A DNA stretch of 40,329 bases, from NCBI RefSeq assembly GCF_006151785.1, contig NZ_VDDD01000015.1, forward strand, positions 1-40,329, read 5' to 3'. The notes beneath the pieces were generated by a model. It was not told where the DNA came from and ran no database searches. It saw only the letters and a list, made by a program, of their open reading frames with translations. This document shows, one piece after another, positions 1 to 7,277 of this stretch; within the stretch, counting starts at the first letter, position 1, and the number at the start of each line of letters is the position of its first letter. The position numbers were made by a program, and so were the translations under genes. This stretch comes from Paracoccus marcusii (GTDB taxonomy: Bacteria; Pseudomonadota; Alphaproteobacteria; Rhodobacterales; Rhodobacteraceae).

Positions 1-222
1 CTGGCCGTGCAGGCGCGGCCCGTACGCCTGCCGGGCCTGTCCGGCGGCGGCGCGATCCGGGTGACGGCGTCGGTCGGGGTCGCAATGGTCGCGCCCGCGG
101 ACGACATCTGGCCGGATCAGCTGGCGCGCGTGGCGCTTGAGCGCGCGGACCGGGCACTGCTGGCCGCCAAGGCTGCGGGGCGCAACCAGGTCGTCTGTTC
201 GCGCGCAGAACGTGCGGCATAG
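1..222 (+). CDS. GGDEF-domain protein (diguanylate cyclase), C-terminal end only
   Basis: Only the last 73 codons are in the window; the reading frame is open to base 1, so the start lies upstream. The residues VTASVGVA and the later ADRALLAAKAAGRNQV are the characteristic final strand and helix of a GGDEF domain, which makes cyclic di-GMP from two GTP. The catalytic GG[DE]EF loop itself would lie before base 1, so I cannot say whether the enzyme is active, or whether sensor or EAL domains precede it. The protein stops six or so residues after the domain, so GGDEF is the C-terminal domain. The next gene starts about 60 bases downstream on the same strand. Confidence 0.8.
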   Translation: MAVQARPVRLPGLSGGGAIRVTASVGVAMVAPADDIWPDQLARVALERADRALLAAKAAGRNQVVCSRAERAA

Positions 223-285
223 GAGGGACTTTCAATGTGCCGCCCCGCCGCCTAGATTTGGTCCAAGCCTGCAGAGGACCCAGTC

Positions 286-684
286 ATGACAGATGCTGCC
301 AAGATCACCCCATCCCTGACCCCCGAACGCCCGACGGGCCAGGCCATGCTGCGTGGCGCGCGGGGTCGCTGCCCGGCCTGCGGAGAGGGGCGGATGTTCT
401 CCAGCTACCTCAAGGTGGCGGATGCCTGTCCCCACTGCCACGAGGATCTGCACCACCAGCGGGCCGACGACGGCCCGGCCTACCTGACCATCCTGATCGT
501 GTCGCATCTGGGTGCGCCATTGTTGCTGGCTTCCTTCATCGCGTGGCGCCCCAGTGCCATGACGATGATCCTGTCCTTTGGCCTAGGGGCGATCGTGCTG
601 TCGCTGGCGATGCTGCCGGTGATCAAGGGTGCAATGGTCGGGTTGCAGTGGGCACGGCGCATGCACGGGTTCGGCCGGGCATGA
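286..684 (+). CDS. DUF983 family membrane protein
   Basis: This 132-residue protein has two CxxC pairs near its start (C29/C32 in CPAC and C48/C51 in CPHC), which look like a zinc ribbon, followed by two hydrophobic segments at about residues 67-90 and 95-117. That layout, with the conserved phrase RGRCPACGEGRMF, is typical of the DUF983 family of alphaproteobacteria. The molecular role is not known; members often lie near cytochrome oxidase or Nudix genes. Its stop codon overlaps the start of the following Nudix gene (ATGA), so the two are probably translated together. The family call is firm, the function is open. Confidence 0.88.
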   Translation: MTDAAKITPSLTPERPTGQAMLRGARGRCPACGEGRMFSSYLKVADACPHCHEDLHHQRADDGPAYLTILIVSHLGAPLLLASFIAWRPSAMTMILSFGLGAIVLSLAMLPVIKGAMVGLQWARRMHGFGRA

Positions 685-1352
685 GCGTCGCCATCCGCGA
701 TGCCGCAACGGTCCTGGTCGTGCGCCGCGACGCGGGCGGTGCGTCGGTCCTGATGGGCATGCGCGGCGCCGGCGCGGCCTTCATGCCGTCGAAATTCGTC
801 TTTCCCGGCGGGGCCGTCGACCCCGAGGACGCGCAGGTTGCCTTGGCCCGTCCCCTTGGCCCGACCTGCCGCGCGCGCCTGCTGCAGGAGGATGGCCTGT
901 CCCCCGACGCCATCGCTGCCGCGGCCCTGCGCGAACTGGCCGAAGAAACCGGCCTGCTGATCGGCCGTCCGGGGGGCGCACCCTGCGGCTGGCCCGGCCA
1001 TGTCAAGGCAGGTCTGACTCCTGATGCGAGCCCGCTGATCTATCTGTTCCGGGCGATCACGCCACCGGGACGACCCCGCCGGTTCGATGCGCATTTCTTC
1101 GTCGCGGATGCGGCCGGCATCGCCGGCGACCCCGATGACTTCGGCGCCGCCTGCGACGAGCTGTCTCATCTGCACTGGGTGCCGCTGGATCAGGCAGGCG
1201 CGCTGGACCTGCCGTTCATCACCGAGGTCGTGCTGGCCGAACTGACGGCGCTGATCCGCGACCTGCCGCATGACCAGCCGCTGGCCGCGCCGGACACGGT
1301 GCCCTTCTTCGACAATCGCGGGCCCGCGCCGGTCTTTCGCCAGATTGCCTAG
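681..1352 (+). CDS. Nudix hydrolase
   Basis: I place the start at the ATG that overlaps the DUF983 stop (ATGA), giving 223 residues; the frame is open further upstream but that part has no family character. FPGGAVDPED at about 41-50 and RELAEETGLL at 84-93 are the two halves of a Nudix fold. The first half of the Nudix box is degenerate: the usual Gly and Glu are replaced (D76 stands where Glu is expected), as happens in the NUDT7/NUDT19-like coenzyme A or nucleoside diphosphate hydrolases. REXXEE metal ligands are intact. The likely chemistry is hydrolysis of a nucleoside diphosphate linked to another group; the substrate cannot be read from sequence. It ends head-on against the next gene, sharing the four bases CTAG. 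Confidence 0.85.
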   Translation: MSVAIRDAATVLVVRRDAGGASVLMGMRGAGAAFMPSKFVFPGGAVDPEDAQVALARPLGPTCRARLLQEDGLSPDAIAAAALRELAEETGLLIGRPGGAPCGWPGHVKAGLTPDASPLIYLFRAITPPGRPRRFDAHFFVADAAGIAGDPDDFGAACDELSHLHWVPLDQAGALDLPFITEVVLAELTALIRDLPHDQPLAAPDTVPFFDNRGPAPVFRQIA

Positions 1353-2119
1353 CGGCCGGTAAAGACCGCCGGCCGCTTTTTCAGGAACGCCGTCACTCCC
1401 TCGGCGAAATCGTGACTGCGTCCGGCCTGCCCCTGCAGACGTGCCTCCAGCGCCAGTTGCGCCTGCATGTCGTTCCTGAAAGAGGCCGTCAGTGCCTGCC
1501 TGATGGCCAGAAACGCGCCGGTCGGCCCCTTGGCCAGCGCCTGCGCCCGGGCCGTGACCCCTGCGGCGAAATCGGCGTCGGGCAGCGCCTGCCAGATCAT
1601 CCCCCAGTCCGCCGCCTGCCGCGCGGACACGGGTTCGGCGAACAGCATCATTCCCATCGCGCGCGCCATGCCGACCGCCCGCGGGATGATCCATGTCCCG
1701 CCCGCATCCGGGATCAGCCCGATCCGGGTGAAGGCTTGGATGAAGCTGGCGCTTTCGGCGGCGATCACCACGTCGGCGGCCAGCGCCAGGTTCGCCCCGG
1801 CCCCGGCCGCCACCCCGTTCACCGCGGCGATGACCGGCACGGGACAGGTGGTGACCGCGGCCAGCATCGGTTCGTACTCCTCGCGCAGGGTGCGCTCCAG
1901 ATCGGCGGCGGCACCCGCATCGGTCAGGTCCTGCCCGGAACAGAACCCCCGGCCTGCCCCGGTCATCACCACGGCACGCACATCGGGCGCCAGCGTCGTC
2001 AGCACCTGTGTGATCTCGGCCCGCATGCGGGTGTTCAGCGCATTCATCACCGCGGGGCGGTTCAGCGTCAGCGTGGCGACGCCGTCGGCTGCCGCGAACT
2101 GAATGGTCTCGAAGCTCAT
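1349..2119 (-). CDS. enoyl-CoA hydratase/isomerase, PaaG-like
   Basis: This is a 256-residue crotonase-fold protein starting at MSFETIQF; a purine-rich stretch precedes the ATG. The oxyanion-hole segment NGVAAGAGANLALAAD lies at about 101-116. LIPDAGGTW at about 135-143 places an aspartate (D138) where PaaG of the phenylacetate pathway has its catalytic Asp, and lacks the two-glutamate pattern of ordinary enoyl-CoA hydratases. This favours 1,2-epoxyphenylacetyl-CoA isomerase or a related delta3-delta2 enoyl-CoA isomerase. No other paa genes are present here, so the in vivo substrate is uncertain. It is the last gene of the minus-strand ccmF-ccmH block and follows ccmH by 62 bases. Confidence 0.85.
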   Translation of the reverse strand: MSFETIQFAAADGVATLTLNRPAVMNALNTRMRAEITQVLTTLAPDVRAVVMTGAGRGFCSGQDLTDAGAAADLERTLREEYEPMLAAVTTCPVPVIAAVNGVAAGAGANLALAADVVIAAESASFIQAFTRIGLIPDAGGTWIIPRAVGMARAMGMMLFAEPVSARQAADWGMIWQALPDADFAAGVTARAQALAKGPTGAFLAIRQALTASFRNDMQAQLALEARLQGQAGRSHDFAEGVTAFLKKRPAVFTGR

Positions 2120-2181
2120 GTCATCCTCCCGTTTCCGGGGATCATGCCGAAATTCGCGGGCGGTGAAAGCGCGACCCGGCG

Positions 2182-2640
2182 TCAGGGATCGCGCATGATC
2201 TCGGCCAGGCGCCGACGTTCGTCTGGGTCCAGGGCCTCGACCTCGGGCGCCGGGCGGTTGCGGGCGCGCAGGAAACCGGCCGCCGTCAGCAATGCGACCA
2301 GCGCCATCAGGGGCGCGGCCAGCCACAGGATCATGTTAGCCCCATCGGGCCGCGGATTGAACAGCACAAATTCGCCAAAGCGGTCGGCGACCGCGTCGAT
2401 CACCTGGTCGTTGGTGTCGCCCTCCACCAACCGTTCGCGTACATAGAGGCGCAGGTCGCGGCTGATCGGCGCGTTGGACTCGTCGATGTTCTCTCCCTGG
2501 CAGACGGGGCAACGCAGCTGTTGCGAAATCTCGCGGGCGCGTGCCTCCATCGCGGCGTCGGGCAGGACCTCGTCGGGCTGGACGGCCAGGACCGGACAGG
2601 CGGTCAGGATCAGCGCCAGTGCGGCGGCCCGGACCCTCAT
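2182..2640 (-). CDS. ccmH: cytochrome c-type biogenesis protein CcmH
   Basis: This 152-residue protein starts at MRVRAAAL, whose ATG overlaps the ccmF stop (ATGA). It has a signal peptide (about residues 1-19), the family signature LRCPVCQ with C44 and C47, and one C-terminal membrane helix (about 108-130), followed by a short charged tail. CcmH keeps the CxxCH motif of apocytochrome c reduced in the periplasm before haem is attached, working with CcmF. This is the short form without the TPR (CcmI) part; no ccmI or ccmG is found in the window. Cotranscription with ccmF is expected from the overlap. Confidence 0.95.
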   Translation of the reverse strand: MRVRAAALALILTACPVLAVQPDEVLPDAAMEARAREISQQLRCPVCQGENIDESNAPISRDLRLYVRERLVEGDTNDQVIDAVADRFGEFVLFNPRPDGANMILWLAAPLMALVALLTAAGFLRARNRPAPEVEALDPDERRRLAEIMRDP

Positions 2641-4601
2641 TCCGCGGGGACCGCGCCGGGGCGCGCCTGCCGGGCCGCACCCGCCGCTACGCGATAGCGC
2701 CGGTCGGTCAGGCTGATCAGCCCGCCGATAGCCATCATCAGACAGCCCGCCCAGATCCAGTTGGCAAAGGGCTTGATATAGGTCCGCACCGCCCATCCGC
2801 CGCCGGGCTGTTCGTCACCCAGAACGACATACAGATCGCGCCAGAGGCCGTAATCGATCGCGGCCTCGGTCGTGGGCATCCCCTGGACGGGATAGACGCG
2901 CTTTTCCGGAGAGAGGGTCGCGACCGGGCTGCCGTCGCGGCTGGCCTCGATCACGGCCTTCTGGGCCAGATAGTTTGGTCCGTCCGCCCGGCGCACGTCG
3001 CGCAGGACCAAGTCATAGCTGCCGACCGCAAAGGGCTGGTCGATCTGCGCCACGCGCACATCCTCGACCTGCCAGGCCTGGATCAGGGACACGGCCACGA
3101 AGGTGACGCCCAGCCCGGAATGCGCGACCGCCTTGCCCCAATCGGCACGCGGCAGGCGCAACAGGCGCGACGCGCCGGAACTGCCGGTCCGCAGCCACAG
3201 ATCGGCCAGCGCGCCGAAGATCAGCCAGGATCCCAGCCCGGCCCCGATCACGGCCAGCGCCGAATGTCCGGTTGATACCGCAAAGACCAGCATCATGATC
3301 GCCGCCGAAAGGATCAGCGGCCCGCGCAGCGGGCGCAGGCTGCGGGCCAGCATCGCACGTTTCCAAGGCATCAGTGACCCGATGGGCAGGGCGATCGCCA
3401 GCACGATCATGAACGGCGTGAAGGCCTGGTTGAAGAAGGGTGGGCCCACGGAAAGCACCCGCCCCCAGACCATCTCGGCCACCAGCGGCCAGATCGTGCC
3501 GATGAACACGACAAAGGCCGACACGGCCAACAGCACGTTGTTCAGCACCAACGCGCCCTCGCGCGACAGGGGGGCGAAGACGCCCTTGGCGGTCATCTCG
3601 GACGCACGGGCCGCGAACAGCGTCAGGGCACCGCCGATGAACACCGCCAGGATCGCCAGGATGAAGACGCCACGTTCAGGGTCGTTTGCGAAGCTGTGGA
3701 CAGAGGTGATGACCCCCGATCGGACGATGAACGTGCCGATCAGCGAGAAACCGAACGCCATGATCGCCAGAAGGATCGTCCAGCTTTTCAACGCCTCGCG
3801 CTTTTCGACGACGATGGCGGAATGCAGCAGGGCGGCGGCCAGCAACCAGGGCATGAAGCTGGCGTTCTCGACCGGATCCCAGAACCAGAAGCCGCCCCAG
3901 CCCAGCTCGTAATAGGCCCACCAGGAGCCAAGCGCGATGCCGATGGTCAGGAACACCCAGGCCGCCAGGGTCCAGGGCCGCACCCACCGCGCCCAGGCCG
4001 CGTCCACGCGACCCTCGATCAGGGCGGCGACGGCAAAGCTGAAGGCCATCGAAAGGCCGACATAACCCAGATACAGGAACGGCGGGTGGAAAGCCAAACC
4101 TGGGTCCTGCAGCAGCGGGTTCAGGTCGCGCCCGTCGAAAGGCGGATTGCCCATGCGCCAGAACGGGTTCGACGTGAAGATGATGAACGCATAGAACGCC
4201 ACGCTGACCGATGCCTGGACCCCCAGCACCCGCGCCCGCAGGCTGGGCGGCAGGTTGCCCCCAAACAGCGCCGCCGCCGCGCCGAACAGCGCCAGGATCA
4301 ACACCCACAGCAGCATCGAGCCCTCGTGGTTGCCCCAGACCCCGCTGATCTTGTAGAGCATCGGCTTGAGCGTGTGCGAGTTCTCGTAGACCAGCAGGAC
4401 CGAGAAGTCGGACGTGACGAAGGCAATTGTCAGCGCGCCGAAGCTGATGACCATCAGCAGCAACTGGGCCATGGCCGCCGGCCGGGCGCTGTCCATCCAG
4501 CCGTGCCATCCCTTTGCGGCGCCGATCATCGGCACGGTCATCTGATAGATCGCGACCATGAAGGCCAGGATCAGGGCGAAATGGCCAAGTTCAGCGATCA
4601 T
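2637..4601 (-). CDS. ccmF: haem lyase CcmF
   Basis: CcmF of 654 residues, the usual length, with many membrane helices. The WWD domain is seen as GSWWAYYELGWGGFWFWDPV at about residue 240, preceded and followed by the periplasmic histidine-bearing loops of the family. I chose the start MIAELGHFALIL because it matches the family N-terminus and has AAAGGA eight bases upstream; the frame continues ten residues further up without family support. CcmF takes haem from CcmE and joins it to apocytochrome c together with CcmH. The gene that normally would sit directly upstream, ccmE, is separated from it by the endolysin-holin pair, which is unusual. Confidence 0.96.
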   Translation of the reverse strand: MIAELGHFALILAFMVAIYQMTVPMIGAAKGWHGWMDSARPAAMAQLLLMVISFGALTIAFVTSDFSVLLVYENSHTLKPMLYKISGVWGNHEGSMLLWVLILALFGAAAALFGGNLPPSLRARVLGVQASVSVAFYAFIIFTSNPFWRMGNPPFDGRDLNPLLQDPGLAFHPPFLYLGYVGLSMAFSFAVAALIEGRVDAAWARWVRPWTLAAWVFLTIGIALGSWWAYYELGWGGFWFWDPVENASFMPWLLAAALLHSAIVVEKREALKSWTILLAIMAFGFSLIGTFIVRSGVITSVHSFANDPERGVFILAILAVFIGGALTLFAARASEMTAKGVFAPLSREGALVLNNVLLAVSAFVVFIGTIWPLVAEMVWGRVLSVGPPFFNQAFTPFMIVLAIALPIGSLMPWKRAMLARSLRPLRGPLILSAAIMMLVFAVSTGHSALAVIGAGLGSWLIFGALADLWLRTGSSGASRLLRLPRADWGKAVAHSGLGVTFVAVSLIQAWQVEDVRVAQIDQPFAVGSYDLVLRDVRRADGPNYLAQKAVIEASRDGSPVATLSPEKRVYPVQGMPTTEAAIDYGLWRDLYVVLGDEQPGGGWAVRTYIKPFANWIWAGCLMMAIGGLISLTDRRYRVAAGAARQARPGAVPAE

Positions 4602-4641
4602 CTGCGGGCATCCTTTGTTTCCCGACAGCATAGGGATGCGG

Positions 4642-4667
4642 CCAAGGGGGGAAAAGCCCCCCCTTGG
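4642..4667. terminator. perfect 10-bp hairpin between holin gene and ccmF
   Basis: The arms CCAAGGGGGG and CCCCCCTTGG are perfectly complementary around a six-base loop. No run of T follows on either strand, so it is not a standard intrinsic terminator, but its place just after the holin stop and before the ccmF leader suggests it stops or processes the lysis transcript, or shields the ccmF message. Confidence 0.5.
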
Positions 4668-4703
4668 TCCCGGTCGCTCAGTTTTGCGTGCGGGCCTTGC
4701 GGC

Positions 4704-5231
4704 CTATTCGCGCAGGGTCGTCAGCCAGTCGCGCAGGGCCGCATTGTCGGCAAAGTCGTCCGCGGGAATGGCGACTGGCGTTGTGACGGTGCCGGGGACG
4801 ATGGTCGTCTCCTCGGTCACGGGGGCGGGCCAGACGCGGTGGCGGAAATGATGCGCCTCGCGCGCGCCGAAATAGAACCCCACGATGGCGCCCAGTAGCC
4901 ACCACAGGGGTTCGGGAACGCGCTGCAGCCCCTCCATGCGGATGCCGAATCCGATCGGCTCGACCATCGCATAGATGAACAGCGCCATCGTCCCCAAAGC
5001 CAGCAGCGGACGCGGCAGGCGGTTCAGTCCGTTCACGAACCCGTCGAACCAGCCCTGGCGCGGCACCGCGAATTCCTGGCCGTGCTGGGCGATGGCGCGG
5101 GCATAGGCCTCCTCGTCCAGTTCCATCCGGCGGGTCGCGTTCTGGGTAAAGACCTCGGCCATGCCGGTCGCGGCGCTGCCCAGGGCGGTGACGGTCGGGG
5201 CGATCCCGATGAATCGGTCGATCAGGCCCAT
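4704..5231 (-). CDS. holin of the three-helix type (lysis cassette)
   Basis: A 175-residue protein with a weakly hydrophobic N-terminal segment (IGIAPTVTALGSAATGMAEV), a long soluble linker, then two clear membrane helices at about 77-99 (LLALGTMALFIYAMVEPIGF) and 107-125 (EPLWWLLGAIVGFYFGA). This matches the 3TM holin family of phages and gene transfer agents. Its start codon lies inside the last ten bases of the endolysin gene, so the two are coupled. In Rhodobacter capsulatus a holin next to an endolysin, far from the particle genes, releases the gene transfer agent by lysing a small share of cells; this pair probably does the same. It could instead be a prophage remnant, but no other phage genes are here. 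Confidence 0.85.
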   Translation of the reverse strand: MGLIDRFIGIAPTVTALGSAATGMAEVFTQNATRRMELDEEAYARAIAQHGQEFAVPRQGWFDGFVNGLNRLPRPLLALGTMALFIYAMVEPIGFGIRMEGLQRVPEPLWWLLGAIVGFYFGAREAHHFRHRVWPAPVTEETTIVPGTVTTPVAIPADDFADNAALRDWLTTLRE

Positions 5232-5833
5232 GCGGATGTCCTCTGGCGGTGCTCAGCCTCGCTGAGGCGATAGCGGGGGGCCATGAACTCCTCGGCGCGG
5301 GTGATCCAGCCGCCCTTGCCGCCCGCCTTGCTGCGCGCGTACTTGCGGCTGGCCGGGCGCTGATCGGCCAGCGCATAGTAATAGTTGCGCCGCGCGATCC
5401 CATAGGCGTCAACCAGATGATCCGGCGCGGCCTCGGCCGCGTCGGCCACGGCCGCGATGGTCATCGGCCCGACGACCCCGTCATCGGCGGTGCGAAAGCC
5501 CATCCGGCTGACCAGGCGCTGCAGGATCTTTACCGCATTCCCGCCTGCGTTGACATACATGTCAAAGACGCTGGCCTGCAGCGGTTCGGGCAGTTCGGCA
5601 AGGCGTGGCTTGCGAAAATAATGCTCGACGAAGATCTGTTCGGCCTGCGCCCGCGTCAGGGCGCGCACATCGGCGGCGTCGATGCGGCCATCGCGGTTCA
5701 GGTCCATCCCCAGGGACTGCATCGTGCCGATGGTGACGCCAAAGTTGGTGGCCCCGCCCGGATCGTCGGGGTCGTTCACGTACCCGCCTTCGCGGGCAAC
5801 GATCTGACGGGCAATCTGTTCGACGCTTGGCAT
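5222..5833 (-). CDS. endolysin, holin-associated N-acetylmuramidase (glycoside hydrolase 108)
   Basis: This 203-residue protein starts at MPSVEQIARQI, with GGGGG five bases before the ATG; 14 more residues upstream in frame lack family character. EGGYVNDPDDPGGATNFGVT at about 15-34 holds the catalytic glutamate and the conserved loop of GH108 (formerly DUF847) muramidases. A peptidoglycan-binding-like C-terminal part (about 100-180, GVVGPMTIAAV) follows. There is no signal peptide, as expected when a holin opens the membrane. Residues NRDGRIDAADVRAL inside the domain look like a calcium-type dockerin loop, also seen in relatives. Upstream lies a CtrA box and two hairpins. The gene is followed by the holin with a ten-base overlap. 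Confidence 0.9.
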   Translation of the reverse strand: MPSVEQIARQIVAREGGYVNDPDDPGGATNFGVTIGTMQSLGMDLNRDGRIDAADVRALTRAQAEQIFVEHYFRKPRLAELPEPLQASVFDMYVNAGGNAVKILQRLVSRMGFRTADDGVVGPMTIAAVADAAEAAPDHLVDAYGIARRNYYYALADQRPASRKYARSKAGGKGGWITRAEEFMAPRYRLSEAEHRQRTSAWA

Positions 5834-5856
5834 GACACCCCCATGTCTGACGCGCA

Positions 5857-5898
5857 CCCCGGATCGGGGCCGCATCGGGGGATGCTGGGGCGATGCGG
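5857..5898 (-). promoter_or_regulatory. two adjacent hairpins in the endolysin leader
   Basis: Bases 5870-5877 (CCGCATCG) pair with 5891-5898 (CGATGCGG) around a 13-base loop, and CCCCG (5857-5861) pairs with CGGGG (5865-5869) right beside it. Both lie between the CtrA box and the endolysin start codon. They could reduce read-through from ccmE or limit translation of the lysis genes. There is no T-run, so this is inference from symmetry and place. Confidence 0.45.
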
Positions 5899-5914
5899 TT
5901 AACCTGTCGTTAAC
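5898..5914 (-). promoter_or_regulatory. CtrA-binding site upstream of the lysis cassette
   Basis: The minus strand reads GTTAACGACAGGTTAAC, an exact TTAAC-N5-GTTAAC, which also satisfies the classic TTAA-N7-TTAAC CtrA box. It ends 64 bases before the endolysin ATG. TTAA is rare in this GC-rich sequence and I saw no other paired TTAA site in the window. CtrA controls gene transfer agent production, maturation and release in Rhodobacterales, so the site fits the cassette it precedes. Confidence 0.75.
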
Positions 5915-5929
5915 CCTGCGCGCGTTGCC

Positions 5930-6388
5930 TCAGGTGCCGGGTTCCTGATAGACGCCGGTCGCCTTCAGCGTATCCACCACCTCGCGGGGCATATAGGTCT
6001 CGTCATGCTTGGCCAGCAGGTCGCGCGCCTCGAACCGGCCGTCGCGGTAGTGACCCTTGGCGATGGTGCCCTGCCCTTCGCTGAACAGGTCCGGGCGAGG
6101 GTCGTTGCCGACATAGGTCACCGGGATCTCGACCGCGCCGTCGGTGATCACGAAATCGAACGCCATGCCGGTGCCATTGACGATGGATCCGTCCTTGACC
6201 AGCCCGCCCAGCTGAAAGAACTCGTCGGGCTCGGGCGCCGTCTCGGCCACCTGGCTGGGAGAGCGATAGAGGTTGATGCCGTCGCTGAAGCCGTATCCGA
6301 TCAGCCCCACCGCCACGACCAGGGCCAGGCTTGCCGCCGCCAGAACCTGGACGCGGCGCTGCTTCTTCAGGGATTTCATGCCGGCCAT
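5930..6388 (-). CDS. ccmE: cytochrome c maturation haem chaperone CcmE
   Basis: CcmE of 152 residues: a basic start (MKSLKKQRR), one membrane anchor at about 14-33, and a periplasmic beta-barrel. AKHDETYMPREV near residue 126 carries the histidine that binds haem covalently and the tyrosine that helps. CcmE carries haem from CcmC to CcmF. I keep the first ATG because GAGGAG stands five bases before it; a start three residues later (MKSL) is also possible. It lies 9 bases after murI, so the two are probably one transcript. Downstream, instead of ccmF, comes the lysis cassette. Confidence 0.95.
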   Translation of the reverse strand: MAGMKSLKKQRRVQVLAAASLALVVAVGLIGYGFSDGINLYRSPSQVAETAPEPDEFFQLGGLVKDGSIVNGTGMAFDFVITDGAVEIPVTYVGNDPRPDLFSEGQGTIAKGHYRDGRFEARDLLAKHDETYMPREVVDTLKATGVYQEPGT

Positions 6389-6397
6389 GGGTCCTCC

Positions 6398-7210
6398 TCA
6401 GGCGGGATCAAAGCTGATGGCGCGGCGCAGGAACTGCGTGGCCTTGCCGCCCACCCGCACCGGATCGCCGGTCGTCAGATACATCGACGTCGTGCCCGAC
6501 CCAACGAATTCGGGCCTGCGCGTCAGATAGTCGGCCAGGCTTTCGGCGACCAGCCCCGCCTGGCTGAAGACCTTGACCTGCGGCCCCAGGGCGCGCTGGA
6601 ACGCGTCCTGCATCAGCGGGTAATGGGTGCAGCCCAGCACCGCGGCCTCCGGGTACGGCATGCGGCGCTTCAGCGCCTCGACATGGCTGGTGACCAGGGC
6701 CTCCGCCAGCTGCTCGTCGCCCATCTCGATCGCATCGACCACGCCGGCGCAAGGCTGGGCCTCGACATCGACGCCCACCGCGCGGAACGCCAGTTCGCGC
6801 TGGAACGCGCGGCTGGCGACGGTCGCGGGTGTGGCAAACAGCGCGACGTTGTTGACCGCCACCCGGCGCGGCGGCGAATTATCGCCCCAGGCCCGTTCGG
6901 TCAGCGCCTCGATCATGGGAACGAACACGCCCAGGACGCGCTTGTCCGCCGGCAGCCAGGTTTCCTGCATCCGCTTCAGCGCAGCGGCACTGGCGGTGTT
7001 GCAGGCCAGGATTACCAGATCGCAGCCCTCGTCCCACAGGCGCTCGACGCCCTTGCAGGTCAGATCGAAAATGTCGTCGGCGGTGCGCACCCCATAGGGC
7101 GCATGGGCGTTGTCGCCCAGATAGACCAGCGGCAGGTCAGGCAGGCGCGCGGCAATGGCCTGATGGACCGTCAGCCCGCCCAGACCCGAATCGAACACCC
7201 CAATCGCCAT
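6398..7210 (-). CDS. murI: glutamate racemase MurI
   Basis: A 270-residue racemase that makes D-glutamate for peptidoglycan. DSGLGG at 7-12 starts the family pattern; the two catalytic cysteines are C70 in LACNTAS and C194 in GCTHYP, so both proton donors are present. The length is normal for the family. It is the first gene of the minus-strand block running into ccmE. The start ATG is preceded by GGGAGGTTCTGGG, a good ribosome binding site. It is a cell wall gene directly upstream of a lysis cassette, which is probably coincidence. Confidence 0.95.
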   Translation of the reverse strand: MAIGVFDSGLGGLTVHQAIAARLPDLPLVYLGDNAHAPYGVRTADDIFDLTCKGVERLWDEGCDLVILACNTASAAALKRMQETWLPADKRVLGVFVPMIEALTERAWGDNSPPRRVAVNNVALFATPATVASRAFQRELAFRAVGVDVEAQPCAGVVDAIEMGDEQLAEALVTSHVEALKRRMPYPEAAVLGCTHYPLMQDAFQRALGPQVKVFSQAGLVAESLADYLTRRPEFVGSGTTSMYLTTGDPVRVGGKATQFLRRAISFDPA

Positions 7211-7229
7211 CCCAGAACCTCCCGCGTCG

Positions 7230-7254
7230 CGTGCCGCCCTTCATAGGGCGACAC
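7230..7254. terminator. hairpin between indolepyruvate oxidoreductase gene and murI
   Basis: CGCCCT (7235-7240) pairs with AGGGCG (7245-7250) around TCAT, and flanking bases CGTG/CACG extend the stem across one mismatch. It lies in the 67-base gap after the oxidoreductase stop. No T-run follows on the minus strand, so it is a possible weak terminator or 3' end stabiliser. Confidence 0.4.
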
Positions 7255-7277
7255 GCCGCTTTTGGAAATGACCTGGA

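Noticed and set aside
5674..5715. Dockerin or EF-hand-like loop (NRDGRIDAADVRAL) within the endolysin, considered as a separate domain
   Set aside because: It lies inside the muramidase domain and occurs in relatives of this endolysin, so it is part of the fold and not a fused module.
4704..5833. Prophage
   Set aside because: Only the endolysin and holin are present, with no integrase, capsid or tail gene and no attachment repeat seen; the neighbours are core genes on both sides.
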